Below are positions 1-11,072 of a stretch of 63,519 nt of DNA, one piece after another (positions within the stretch are counted from its first letter, which is position 1; each line of letters opens with the position of its first letter). The notes below the pieces were generated by a model. The model was not told the DNA's origin, ran no database searches, and saw only the letters and a list, made by a program, of their open reading frames with translations. Origin of the DNA: Carex sylvatica (Eukaryota; Streptophyta; Magnoliopsida; Poales; Cyperaceae); the NCBI GenBank assembly GCA_964058845.1, contig CAXKVR010000136.1, forward strand, positions 1 through 63,519. Direction: 5' to 3'. Made by a program: the position numbers and the translations under genes.

Positions 1-1566
1 AAACAAATCGAAAACAAATTTTATAAAGAAGTCTGATTATCTGATGACGATCAATTATGAAATCTAATCAAGCTGCAACAACTATTTAAAATCAATGGAC
101 GTAATTGGGATTCCAATCGAATATGAAACTGAATTAATATTAATCGATATTAGATTTTTTTTTAAAATATTTTTCTCTTTGTCTAATATCATTCACCTTT
201 GTTTTTTTTCTTCCCTTTCTTTGGATTTCGATTTTTTTAGCTTTGATGAAGAAGAGAGTGGGTAATTATCATCAAGAGGAGTAAATAAATAGTTTATCAA
301 AATTGGTGGTTCTAGGCATGGCCACCGTGTGGCTCAAAAATTCCACAATGGCTTTAGTTATGAATTTATGATAAGATTGAATTTTTACAATCTATTCCTT
401 TATGTTTTCTAATATTATAAATTAGTCCAAATAAGTTGAAAAAAAAAATTGAGATTTCCTTTATGTTTGCTAATATTATAAATTAGTCCAAATAAGTTGA
501 AAATAAAATTTAGATAAAATCACTGGTTGCTACACTTATGAATAATCTTATCTTCCTGATAAATTCATCTTCCTTATAAATCAAAACATGCATACATTAT
601 ATTTCGAAAGTGTTTATGAGATATAGCAAATATTCATAACTATTATGTATATACATAATAAAAAATTGGGTGTTACATTTTGGACATCAGGAGTTCGATC
701 GGAGAATGTTTGTTAGATCAGAGAGGTCATAAAAAAGAGAGCCTCAGAGCCGTCGGCACCAACAAAATAACGTAGCTTATATTTTCTACCAAACTGTAGT
801 TATTGGATCAAAATTACTAAATTACTAAATAACATATATGAAATAAGTAACTATCTAATTTCATTGGTACAGGGAAAAAAATAATGGATGTTCTATCATT
901 TCAAATTTATGAGTGTTTCTTTTTTTATTTAGAGGTTTCTTTGCATATTATCAGTGGATTGTTTTCTTTTTTATTTGTATCCATCCTTTTAATATTGTTT
1001 TAAAAATTAACTCTGTTTATATGAGATCATTAACTGTGTTTCATACTAAAATAAAGTTAAATTTGTGTGAGGTCATGCATTTAAATTGTATGAACGTTGG
1101 GTAACAAATACCTTTTGGCTTGGTTGGTTCATCCGTTTTGCAACTTTCAAACACTATATAAAATTAAGATAAATGCCATGATGATGCATCCATGGTCTAG
1201 ATGAAAATGTGCTTAATTCTCAAATTTAATTATAGCTAGTAAGTTATTACAGGAAATCAATAAACAAAATACCTTCAACATACATAAACTTTTAATGTTA
1301 GAAATGTTAAAAAAAAATTAAAATATATAAAAATAAGACAAAAAAAACACAACAACACCTTCCAAATACTATTAAGTACATACATGTATTAAGCATGGAA
1401 ACTCAAGTGCTATCCATGATGGGCTATGACATCTCAGTCCTGAACATATATACATATTTTTAAGGTTTGGCAAATCATGTAGTTATTGTATTTTTTATTT
1501 GTATTTGAGTTGCACGGTTGAAACTTTAACATATAAGTTTGTGGTACTGAATTTTTTTTATTTCAG

Positions 1567-2057
1567 GACGTATCTTCAATTCACAGAACCCGATCCTCAG
1601 GTAATATAATATGTATTAATTTGCAATATGAAATATTTATATCCGACTGGCATAGAAAAAAAAAATACTGAAATTACGTATTTTCACTTCTTAATTTTAA
1701 AACTACTTAAGTATGTTCTTCGATCGTAATTTCTACTTATACATATCTAAAGTTAATTTATAGTGAATAATTGTTCCATCTTTATTTTGCTACTTTTTTT
1801 GTTTGATTTTGGAATTTGTTTCGAACACCATACCTAATACTGGTAAATACTTACAAACCAGACCTATCAAAAATCCGAAAAATACCCAATTTTACTTGTA
1901 ATTTCTCTCCCGGCTAGATAATGCATGTTGTGTACTAGATGTTTAATGCCAATGATCAAGAAACTGAATTATCTTTTTCTTTTTTCTTGTAAAATGTGAA
2001 GAACTAAAGATAACTATTATTTATTTATTTATGCAGGCTAGAGTACCTGAGAAATGA
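1567..2057 (+). pseudogene. Unrecognised plant gene 3' end: two exons and 3' UTR (copy 1)
   Basis: Two exon-like blocks with consensus splice sites are visible. Exon 1567-1600 is preceded by TTTCAG and followed by GTAATA; it reads TYLQFTEPDPQ. Exon 2037-2057 follows ATGCAG and reads ARVPEK and a TGA stop. The intron is 436 bp and phase 0. A typical plant 3' UTR follows, with AATAAA at 2124-2129. I do not recognise the protein and find no upstream exons, so this looks like a detached gene terminus. It is duplicated at 5487-5977. Confidence 0.4.
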
Positions 2058-2683
2058 AGTGCTACACAGTTTTGTTTTCTTTTGTTTTCTATGATTTCTG
2101 AAGACATGATACTTTGTAATGAAAATAAAGTTGTTGTATTGTAATTTTCTTGAAATAAGGGTTATAGATGAAAATAAGATTGTAAAAGATTACAAATGAA
2201 AATTTTGACTTTTATAGTTGAAATTTTGGTTAGTGTTGTCATGGATGTTATTTGCGATACTTTTGTTTTTTCAGATTTAATGCTTATGTAGAATAGTAAA
2301 TCATCAGTGATACATTGTTCTATACCAGTGCATCATTAACAGTTTTCAATGCCTCAGATTTTTTTTTTTTTTTGAAGAAATCCGGCAGTGGCTTTCCTTT
2401 TTGCTCTCTCTCTTTTCATTTGTGTTTCCTGGTACTTCTGTTAAAAACATATTGTATATCCCTTTTTGATAGTTTTGGTTTTTTCATACCCACAAAAAGA
2501 CATTCACCAAATTCAGGGGATGCCAAGTCATGTTTCTTTCTAACCTAATACACCAATAATTAATTGTAAAAGGTTTGTTCTAATACATTGAAGTCATGTT
2601 CTAGGGTTTCAGGAGCCCTTTATATTATTAACTAGTGTTAACTGGTTTTTGATTTTTTACATGAATTAAGGATTTTGCGTCAG

Positions 2684-2859
2684 GGATCTGAGCCGGTGTG
2701 GCAGCAGGGATGCCTGTAGTTGGTCTAGCCACAAGAAATCCTGAGCAAGTTCTCATGGATGCAGGAGAAAGTCTCTTGATAAAGGATTATGAAGATTCAA
2801 GTTTATGGAACATACTGCAAGAGCTCGAGCCTTCGATAGCCAAGAAACTTGAGGCTTGA
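2684..2859 (+). pseudogene. HAD-superfamily sugar-phosphatase-like terminal exon (copy 1)
   Basis: The exon follows an AG acceptor at 2682-2683. It encodes AGVAAGMPVVGLATRNPEQ followed by a segment including LLIKDYED and SLWNILQELE, then a TGA stop at 2857-2859. This resembles the C-terminal end of plant HAD-like hydrolases of the Sgpp/CbbY-like type. There the GIKAG..AAGMPV loop includes the motif-III lysine and helps form the Mg-dependent phosphatase site. In this copy the codon expected to be that lysine is TGA (2689-2691). This is a premature stop that also removes a catalytic residue. The rest of the HAD domain is absent, so this is a pseudogene fragment. Family call is from memory of conserved motifs. 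Confidence 0.65.
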
Positions 2860-3250
2860 GATAGTAACAAACATTAGGTGGATACAACTCAAATATAATA
2901 ACGATATCTAAAAATAGAAAGATACACTTTCTTTAGGAAGCCTGAAAATGTTTATTGTTCCTCATATGTTGCACAAATCAATTGATGAAAACAAACAACA
3001 AGATTTAATGGAGCAGAGATGCAAGCATTTCAGTATCTGGAGCCCCTAATAACTTTAATTCATATGTTGCTTAACCATCTTATCTCAATTTTATATAGAA
3101 CTGAAGAAATACAAAATCATAAATGATCATCATTTCAGAAAAATTCAACAAAAATGCATTCAAAACATCTTCTTGAGCACAACGCAAACCTTAACATTAT
3201 AAAAGACAAACATCTACAACAAATTGCCTCTTTCTATGCTATTCAAACAT

Positions 3251-3503
3251 CTACAACCAATTGCCATTTGGTGTTGACCATAAATTGAAAGCAAGCTGTG
3301 CAAGCCCATGGAGCAGATCTCTTCTCAAGTAATAATTGTTGTTTCCAACTTTGACCTATCAAATTTTAATCAAAGAAATCTCTTGAGTACAAAATTCTTA
3401 AATAAAGTTAAGCAAAAGTACTTACTGCTATGAAATTAGCAACAAGTGTAACTTGGAATTCACCATTCACATTTAACAGCTGGTATATATGCATACGCAT
3501 AGG
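3251..3503 (-). pseudogene. Unrecognised two-exon gene terminus, minus strand (copy 1)
   Basis: Two blocks on the minus strand join in frame across a 70-bp intron with GTAAGT donor and TAG acceptor. Exon 3503-3426 encodes 26 residues beginning PMRMHIYQLLNVNGEF. Exon 3355-3251 encodes 34 residues including NNNYYLRRDLLHGLAQLAF and ending NGNWL before a TAG stop. Frame, exon lengths and splice signals all agree, so it once was coding. I do not recognise the family. No further upstream exon is evident, so it is probably a fragment. Confidence 0.45.
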
Positions 3504-4066
3504 CTAATCAACACCAATTTTTTTAATTAAATAAATAAACCAATAACAAAATATATGACAAATATGCCCATAATTGCACTTTCTTCATTAGCCAATGGAG
3601 AGTTACAAAATCAAAGAATTAAGATATGGTCAACTCAAACGACTTAAACAACACCAGACCTCTATTATATACTTTTGAAACCTCTAGAGTAAATTTCTAA
3701 ATTCTAATTGAATTGAACTCTCCAATACCCAGTATAGCAGCTGATACAAGGAGTTTCTGGAGGGACTTATTTCATAAGTCAACTGATATATCACAAGTAC
3801 TACTTAAATATTTTTTTACAAAAATATTCATTTCAACAATTGCATCAAGTACTACTTTTGTGTTTCTCTTTATTTCTAAATTAATATGGACTCTTTCCTT
3901 CTCAAAAAGTATTAGAATTATCAATCCAACACTAATTACCCATAAAAATTCAATGAAAGTTGCATATCATAATATATTATATATATATAATGTTGTCAAC
4001 TGTATCCTTTGAAAGCTTGGTAGATGTACTTGTGAGTTAATTTATGAGTAAATGTTGATCTCGCAG

Positions 4067-4117
4067 GTGAATCCAAAGTTAATAGGTGAAGGGGATGGCA
4101 TGATCATCCATGTGGAT
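4067..4117 (+). pseudogene. Truncated CAN-type nuclease exon (copy 1)
   Basis: After a CTCGCAG acceptor the sequence reads VNPKLIGEGDGMIIHVD and then breaks at the tandem-duplication junction. It is the first quarter of the exon fully present at 7987-8202. It shows where the duplication cut. Confidence 0.6.
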
Positions 4118-5486
4118 TTCGATTTTTTTCTTCCCTTTCTTTGGATTTCGATTTTTTTAGCTTTGATGAAGAAGAGAGTGGGTAATTATCATCAAGAGGA
4201 GTAAATAAATAGTTTATCAAAATTGGTGGTTCTAGGCATGGCCACCGTGTGGCTCAAAAATTCCACAATGGCTTTAGTTATGAATTTATGATAAGATTGA
4301 ATTTTTACAATCTATTCCTTTATGTTTTCTAATATTATAAATTAGTCCAAATAAGTTGAAAAAAAAAATTGAGATTTCCTTTATGTTTGCTAATATTATA
4401 AATTAGTCCAAATAAGTTGAAAATAAAATTTAGATAAAATCACTGGTTGCTACACTTATGAATAATCTTATCTTCCTGATAAATTCATCTTCCTTATAAA
4501 TCAAAACATGCATACATTATATTTCGAAAGTGTTTATGAGATATAGCAAATATTCATAACTATTATGTATATACATAATAAAAAATTGGGTGTTACATTT
4601 TGGACATCAGGAGTTCGATCGGAGAATGTTTGTTAGATCAGAGAGGTCATAAAAAAGAGAGCCTCAGAGCCGTCGGCACCAACAAAATAACGTAGCTTAT
4701 ATTTTCTACCAAACTGTAGTTATTGGATCAAAATTACTAAATTACTAAATAACATATATGAAATAAGTAACTATCTAATTTCATTGGTACAGGGAAAAAA
4801 ATAATGGATGTTCTATCATTTCAAATTTATGAGTGTTTCTTTTTTTATTTAGAGGTTTCTTTGCATATTATCAGTGGATTGTTTTCTTTTTTATTTGTAT
4901 CCATCCTTTTAATATTGTTTTAAAAATTAACTCTGTTTATATGAGATCATTAACTGTGTTTCATACTAAAATAAAGTTAAATTTGTGTGAGGTCATGCAT
5001 TTAAATTGTATGAACGTTGGGTAACAAATACCTTTTGGCTTGGTTGGTTCATCCGTTTTGCAACTTTCAAACACTATATAAAATTAAGATAAATGCCATG
5101 ATGATGCATCCATGGTCTAGATGAAAATGTGCTTAATTCTCAAATTTAATTATAGCTAGTAAGTTATTACAGGAAATCAATAAACAAAATACCTTCAACA
5201 TACATAAACTTTTAATGTTAGAAATGTTAAAAAAAAATTAAAATATATAAAAATAAGACAAAAAAAACACAACAACACCTTCCAAATACTATTAAGTACA
5301 TACATGTATTAAGCATGGAAACTCAAGTGCTATCCATGATGGGCTATGACATCTCAGTCCTGAACATATATACATATTTTTAAGGTTTGGCAAATCATGT
5401 AGTTATTGTATTTTTTATTTGTATTTGAGTTGCACGGTTGAAACTTTAACATATAAGTTTGTGGTACTGAATTTTTTTTATTTCAG

Positions 5487-5977
5487 GACGTATCTTCAAT
5501 TCACAGAACCCGATCCTCAGGTAATATAATATGTATTAATTTGCAATATGAAATATTTATATCCGACTGGCATAGAAAAAAAAAATACTGAAATTACGTA
5601 TTTTCACTTCTTAATTTTAAAACTACTTAAGTATGTTCTTCGATCGTAATTTCTACTTATACATATCTAAAGTTAATTTATAGTGAATAATTGTTCCATC
5701 TTTATTTTGCTACTTTTTTTGTTTGATTTTGGAATTTGTTTCGAACACCATACCTAATACTGGTAAATACTTACAAACCAGACCTATCAAAAATCCGAAA
5801 AATACCCAATTTTACTTGTAATTTCTCTCCCGGCTAGATAATGCATGTTGTGTACTAGATGTTTAATGCCAATGATCAAGAAACTGAATTATCTTTTTCT
5901 TTTTTCTTGTAAAATGTGAAGAACTAAAGATAACTATTATTTATTTATTTATGCAGGCTAGAGTACCTGAGAAATGA
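5487..5977 (+). pseudogene. Unrecognised plant gene 3' end (copy 2)
   Basis: This is the copy-2 counterpart of the gene terminus at 1567-2057, with the same splice signals, the same ARVPEK-stop ending, and the same polyA-signal motif downstream near 6044. No upstream coding exons are found in either copy. Function is unknown. Confidence 0.4.
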
Positions 5978-6603
5978 AGTGCTACACAGTTTTGTTTTCT
6001 TTTGTTTTCTATGATTTCTGAAGACATGATACTTTGTAATGAAAATAAAGTTGTTGTATTGTAATTTTCTTGAAATAAGGGTTATAGATGAAAATAAGAT
6101 TGTAAAAGATTACAAATGAAAATTTTGACTTTTATAGTTGAAATTTTGGTTAGTGTTGTCATGGATGTTATTTGCGATACTTTTGTTTTTTCAGATTTAA
6201 TGCTTATGTAGAATAGTAAATCATCAGTGATACATTGTTCTATACCAGTGCATCATTAACAGTTTTCAATGCCTCAGATTTTTTTTTTTTTTTGAAGAAA
6301 TCCGGCAGTGGCTTTCCTTTTTGCTCTCTCTCTTTTCATTTGTGTTTCCTGGTACTTCTGTTAAAAACATATTGTATATCCCTTTTTGATAGTTTTGGTT
6401 TTTTCATACCCACAAAAAGACATTCACCAAATTCAGGGGATGCCAAGTCATGTTTCTTTCTAACCTAATACACCAATAATTAATTGTAAAAGGTTTGTTC
6501 TAATACATTGAAGTCATGTTCTAGGGTTTCAGGAGCCCTTTATATTATTAACTAGTGTTAACTGGTTTTTGATTTTTTACATGAATTAAGGATTTTGCGT
6601 CAG

Positions 6604-6779
6604 GGATCTGAGCCGGTGTGGCAGCAGGGATGCCTGTAGTTGGTCTAGCCACAAGAAATCCTGAGCAAGTTCTCATGGATGCAGGAGAAAGTCTCTTGAT
6701 AAAGGATTATGAAGATTCAAGTTTATGGAACATACTGCAAGAGCTCGAGCCTTCGATAGCCAAGAAACTTGAGGCTTGA
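6604..6779 (+). pseudogene. HAD-superfamily sugar-phosphatase-like terminal exon (copy 2)
   Basis: This is identical to the exon in copy 1, including the TGA in place of the expected motif-III lysine codon (6609-6611) and the terminal stop at 6777-6779. Both copies share the defect, so the gene fragment was already dead before the 3.9-kb duplication. Confidence 0.65.
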
Positions 6780-7170
6780 GATAGTAACAAACATTAGGTG
6801 GATACAACTCAAATATAATAACGATATCTAAAAATAGAAAGATACACTTTCTTTAGGAAGCCTGAAAATGTTTATTGTTCCTCATATGTTGCACAAATCA
6901 ATTGATGAAAACAAACAACAAGATTTAATGGAGCAGAGATGCAAGCATTTCAGTATCTGGAGCCCCTAATAACTTTAATTCATATGTTGCTTAACCATCT
7001 TATCTCAATTTTATATAGAACTGAAGAAATACAAAATCATAAATGATCATCATTTCAGAAAAATTCAACAAAAATGCATTCAAAACATCTTCTTGAGCAC
7101 AACGCAAACCTTAACATTATAAAAGACAAACATCTACAACAAATTGCCTCTTTCTATGCTATTCAAACAT

Positions 7171-7423
7171 CTACAACCAATTGCCATTTGGTGTTGACCA
7201 TAAATTGAAAGCAAGCTGTGCAAGCCCATGGAGCAGATCTCTTCTCAAGTAATAATTGTTGTTTCCAACTTTGACCTATCAAATTTTAATCAAAGAAATC
7301 TCTTGAGTACAAAATTCTTAAATAAAGTTAAGCAAAAGTACTTACTGCTATGAAATTAGCAACAAGTGTAACTTGGAATTCACCATTCACATTTAACAGC
7401 TGGTATATATGCATACGCATAGG
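7171..7423 (-). pseudogene. Unrecognised two-exon gene terminus, minus strand (copy 2)
   Basis: This is the copy-2 counterpart of the minus-strand terminus at 3251-3503, with identical exons (7423-7346 and 7275-7171), a 70-bp intron and the same stop codon. It lies convergent with the HAD-like relic, so the unit mixes gene ends from both strands. Confidence 0.45.
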
Positions 7424-7986
7424 CTAATCAACACCAATTTTTTTAATTAAATAAATAAACCAATAACAAAATATATGACAAATATGCCCATAATTGCACT
7501 TTCTTCATTAGCCAATGGAGAGTTACAAAATCAAAGAATTAAGATATGGTCAACTCAAACGACTTAAACAACACCAGACCTCTATTATATACTTTTGAAA
7601 CCTCTAGAGTAAATTTCTAAATTCTAATTGAATTGAACTCTCCAATACCCAGTATAGCAGCTGATACAAGGAGTTTCTGGAGGGACTTATTTCATAAGTC
7701 AACTGATATATCACAAGTACTACTTAAATATTTTTTTACAAAAATATTCATTTCAACAATTGCATCAAGTACTACTTTTGTGTTTCTCTTTATTTCTAAA
7801 TTAATATGGACTCTTTCCTTCTCAAAAAGTATTAGAATTATCAATCCAACACTAATTACCCATAAAAATTCAATGAAAGTTGCATATCATAATATATTAT
7901 ATATATATAATGTTGTCAACTGTATCCTTTGAAAGCTTGGTAGATGTACTTGTGAGTTAATTTATGAGTAAATGTTGATCTCGCAG

Positions 7987-8202
7987 GTGAATCCAAAGTT
8001 AATAGGTGAAGGGGATGGCATGATCATCCATGTGGATGTGTCTAAACCTCCATCATCATGTTTAGTACCAAGAGAGATACTCAACTCACTGATTGCAAGA
8101 ATGCATGCTAGGTCTGCTCACAATTTCGTGAAAGATGATGTACTCCGGATCCAACATGCAATCCATAGAGGAGGGATACAGATGACAGTGATTACTTCAT
8201 AG
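7987..8202 (+). pseudogene. CAN-type Ca2+-dependent nuclease exon, start of SNase-like domain
   Basis: The exon begins after CTCGCAG and stays open to TAG at 8200-8202. It contains GEGDGMIIHVDV, the conserved VPRE, and a helical stretch ARMHARSAHNFVKDDV. This order matches the first strand and helix of the staphylococcal-nuclease-like domain of plant CAN1/CAN2 proteins, which are membrane-associated Ca2+-dependent endonucleases (family knowledge). The next exon piece, with the DAPE motif, follows at 8409. The N-terminal region expected before the domain is not recognisable, and the downstream part is frameshifted and truncated, so this is a pseudogene. The call rests on motif order, not on a search. 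Confidence 0.65.
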
Positions 8203-8408
8203 TGAAAAACAATATTGTTGAAATGCAAAATGTAGCATACAATATATCTTTGATTACTTTAATTAAACCTTGAAATGGTACTTTAAACATATGCTTAGTT
8301 CCTCTTGAATTTAATTAAGAAATATTGTCAAATGAGTGGCATATATAGCATGGGACCACAACTAGCTTACTGAATAACACTAATGTCTACACCAAAGCAA
8401 GTTTGCAG

Positions 8409-8502
8409 GAAAGTTGTAAACTAAAGTTGTATATCTATATAAGGGTGTGATGCTCCGGAGATGGACATGACCTATGGACAGGAGGCCAAAGAGGCATTTA
8501 CA
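8409..8502 (+). pseudogene. CAN-type nuclease exon fragment with DAPE motif
   Basis: After a TTTGCAG acceptor the frame reads ESCKLKLYIYIR. A frameshift at about 8445-8448 follows, and then a shifted frame reads DAPEMDMTYGQEAKEA. This corresponds to the strand leading into the nuclease active site, where the D and E of DAPE are the metal-binding and general-base residues in SNase-type enzymes. Similarity ends near 8502, before the catalytic arginine region. The 206-bp gap from the previous exon fits an intron. A fuller copy of this exon is at 34.64-34.83 kb. Confidence 0.6.
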
Positions 8503-9249
8503 TTTTGTGAGTTATAAAGTGATACGTTTCATTTCTTCTTAATATCAAGTATTTTGTATATGTTTAATACTTCTTATTTTTTATTATCAAGTGGCATGTA
8601 ACATTTTCATTTGTTTTTTATATTTGTTTCTTATTCTGGTTACGATCAAGTGACTGATGGTATTATTTTTGGTGCAACATTAATTTATCTTCTGAGTAAT
8701 GTAAATAGTTTTTCTCTACCTTATACCTTTGGTGATTTTAAAATTGTTAGAGTTTCACGAAAAACAAAAAATAAGACGCAACACATATATATAGTCGGAT
8801 ATTCATTTGGAGCATTATATTTCTGGTAAAGCTGGTACTGTTTGAATATAAAACTGTATCATTGCCATCTCATTTTAGACAAAAAATAAAATACTTTTCA
8901 CAAAAATCGAGTAAAAAAACTTGTACAATTGTATTTCTAGTAAAGAAAACTACTATTATTTTGAAATTAATTGTATCGTTATATCTAAAATATAGTTTTT
9001 TTTTTTTAAATCGTGGGTCAGAACTCTCTGAAATTTCAAAATTTGGAATTAATACTATTTTAACTCAACAATTCAGCGATGAATAATTGTTTTAAGAGAA
9101 TTGAATGGGGGGCAGGGCAATAAACGACCTTAACCTTGAGATTAACGGAGTTGTTGTGTTTAATTAAAGGATGCTTGTCTTAAATGTTAATAAATAAATT
9201 CAATATTGTGAAGAAAAAATGACATGGGTGTAAGTTTCTCAGGAGGTTA
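8503..9249. other. Gene-free AT-rich interval
   Basis: No convincing coding sequence is present. Short ORFs at 8611-8829 and 8862-9086 are phenylalanine-, isoleucine- and lysine-rich as expected from AT-rich DNA. From about 8990 the sequence (GTCAGAACTCTCTGAA..) resembles the degenerate segmental repeat family found again at 26.9, 30.4, 33.3 and 36.8 kb. Confidence 0.6.
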
Positions 9250-10230
9250 GTGATTACCTTATGCTGTTAACATTATCTTAGCACATTAAAAGATTTATAT
9301 TCTTGTGGTCACACAACATATATGTGAATAAAAAAATAAGAATATTTTTGCAAATTCATTGGAATTGTATGATGAGGTACATAGCCTTCGCCTTGGGTTC
9401 GTTGTTTTATTTGTTTTTTGACTTCTTTGAGTACTATATAATGATGAATTTAACTAGCGACAACATCCTATAAACATATATACATATATAGGTAGGAATT
9501 AAGTTTGAGAAGTACATTCAATAATTATATTAATGGAGTTATTGGAGAAAGCCAACAAAAATATAATCATAAACAATTAAGAAAACATTACGACTACTGA
9601 GTCTATAAAAGGTAATAATATCCACCTAAATATGTTTTTATTTCAAGGAGTTTTAATACATGATGTGATTTTGTAATGCCAATACACATGACGACATGAT
9701 TGCTTAAAAGTGGTGCCGTAATTAAATTGATGACGTGCAGAGCTAGAGGTATAACTCAGCATGAGGATAACATATCACCCAAGACCAATGTTGAGATAGA
9801 AATTAAAGGTTAACGAATGGCAGAAGAATTACCCGCTCATTATTGTTCAAATTATTTTATTTTGAAATAGGGATTATGTTTTACTGAACGAAAACTAAGT
9901 GTCGATTCTAGGCCTTATAATTTGGATAATAATATTGAAGCTTAAATTTTACATTTGGTTTATATAATACAAATATACAATTGTTATTTTAAATTATATT
10001 AGGAGCAGGCAATGAGCATACTTTTTTTATTTTTTTATTTAAGAATCTAGCTCTCAAATTCTATTGATAAGTGACACAAGAGATGTCAGCTTTTATATAA
10101 AGATATTATCTGAGAAGGATAATTCAACTATACTTGTGTTCATCAGACAGTTGGGTGAAAGTATCTAGTCCGTTTCATTGGGCCATTTTGTGGGAATTCC
10201 AGGTGGGCCCAGAGGCCTTGTTTTATTCAC
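9250..10230. repeat. Direct repeat, copy 1 (~1.0-1.2 kb)
   Basis: This is a diverged direct repeat of 10475-10634 joined to 20039-20760. Shared landmarks include a CACACAACATATATG segment (about 9310 and 10544), TTGATGACGTGCAGAGCTAG (about 9729 and 20397) and CATCAGACAGTTGG (about 10142 and 20670). It is noncoding and belongs to a wider degenerate family scattered to 41 kb. It matters because it preserves the empty site of the LTR-retrotransposon insertion in copy 2. Confidence 0.75.
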
Positions 10231-10474
10231 TAGATGAAAACTTTGTTCTCTTTCATTCTAGATAGTTGATGTTAGCACTCAGATTTCTCATGTATTTTGG
10301 TTTCGGATAGAGAAAACTTTTATTTTAATATCCATAACGGTTCTGATCAATTTGGATTTCAAGTGGGCGACGTTTCACATGGAGGATATTGTTTTTTATT
10401 CCTTAGATGATTTTCTTTTATAAATTTATCCAAAGAGATTGCAAATAAAATTTGTATCCTATACACATTTACTG

Positions 10475-10634
10475 TGTGATTATCTTATGCTATTAATATT
10501 ATCATAGCACATTAAAAAAAATATATATATTATTGAGTAGTCACACAACATATATGAGAAAACAAAAGTAAGAATATTTTTGCAAATTCATTGGAATTGT
10601 ATGATGAGATACATAGCCTTAGCCATGGGTTAGT
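10475..10634. repeat. Direct repeat, copy 2, left part (interrupted)
   Basis: This is the left portion of the second repeat copy, ending in GGGTTAGT. The right portion resumes at 20039 after the retrotransposon. Removing the element and one TSD restores GGGTTAGTTGTTTCATATG, which matches a paralogous stretch at about 27256. Confidence 0.8.
10630..10634. repeat. Target-site duplication, left (TTAGT)
   Basis: TTAGT directly precedes the 5' LTR and is repeated immediately after the 3' LTR at 20039-20043. A 5-bp duplication is typical of Ty3/gypsy integrases. Confidence 0.9.
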
Positions 10635-10706
10635 TGTGACATAATAAATATTTTATACTGACTGATTGAATTAAGGCGTTAAGAATCGAATAATAAATAT
10701 AGAAAA

Positions 10707-11072
10707 ACGGTCCAGTGCGGATGGATGACCCGCACTGCGGGTGGCTTCACCCGCACTGGGACAATTTTCCTTAACGAATTCCTGTGATTTTCACTGGGTG
10801 CGGATGGTAATGCGGATGGGAATCCGCAGTGCGGGTGAGTTCTGTACTCTTCTGAAGTTGACGAATTTTCGCTAAGTACTGGATGCGGATGGGAATCATC
10901 CGCACTGAGCTCAGTGCGTCCGCACTAGGCTCGGACTTTTTCCTGCGTCTTGAGTGCGGCTGGACGGATCCGCAGTGCGGATGATTGATCCGCACTGGGG
11001 TGTGTTTGTTATTTGCGCAGTGAATGCGGCTGGATGGATCCGCAGTGCGGATGGTTGGTCCGCACTGGGGTC
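10707..11072. promoter_or_regulatory. Cluster of CAGTGCGG/CCGCACTG inverted boxes in the LTR U3
   Basis: In an AT-rich element this ~365-bp stretch is GC-rich and packed with GTGCGGATGG and CCGCACTG boxes in both orientations, forming many small dyads such as GGATCCGCAGTGCGGAT. The right part is a ~70-bp quasi-tandem duplicate (about 10955-11002 and 11025-11072). It lies in the region expected to hold U3 enhancers. A regulatory role is inferred; the sequence shows only repetition and dyad symmetry. The same cluster is at 17432-17797. Confidence 0.5.

Larger units (their letters stand above)
203..4117. repeat. Tandem segmental duplication, copy 1 (period 3,920 bp)
   Basis: This segment is repeated head-to-tail at 4123-8037 with a constant offset of 3,920 bp. 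Every stretch I compared, including homopolymer runs near 2361 and 6281, is identical. The copy holds relic exons of several genes and otherwise AT-rich DNA. Its right end breaks inside the nuclease-like exon after the codons for GDGMIIHVD. A few filler bases follow, and the T-rich start of copy 2 begins. Such identity means a very recent duplication, gene conversion, or an assembly artefact. Confidence 0.95.
4123..8037. repeat. Tandem segmental duplication, copy 2
   Basis: This is the second copy of the 3,920-bp unit. At its right end the homology to copy 1 stops at 8037, but the nuclease-like exon continues uninterrupted into 8202. Copy 2 therefore retains the original right-hand junction, and copy 1 was truncated when the duplication formed. 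Confidence 0.95.

Noticed and set aside
913..1104. 63-codon ORF, duplicated at 4833-5024
   Set aside because: Phe/Ile-rich composition expected from T-rich DNA. No motif, and its identity between copies reflects the recent duplication, not selection.
3713..4012. 99-codon ORF, duplicated at 7633-7932, with a possible CAN N-terminal motif (WRDLFHKS)
   Set aside because: A weak resemblance to the RDLF region of CAN nucleases covers only about 20 residues, and the rest is AT-rich low-complexity sequence. Not enough to annotate.
4014..4066. Short nuclease exon ending at GTGAGT (TTTGAAAGCTTGGTAGATG..) just upstream of the CAN exon
   Set aside because: The implied intron would be only about 30-45 nt, shorter than plant introns normally splice, and the peptide is too short to match.
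10771..10995. Minus-strand ORF in the LTR, duplicated at 17496-17720
   Set aside because: It is a by-product of the repeated CAGTGCGG boxes in U3.
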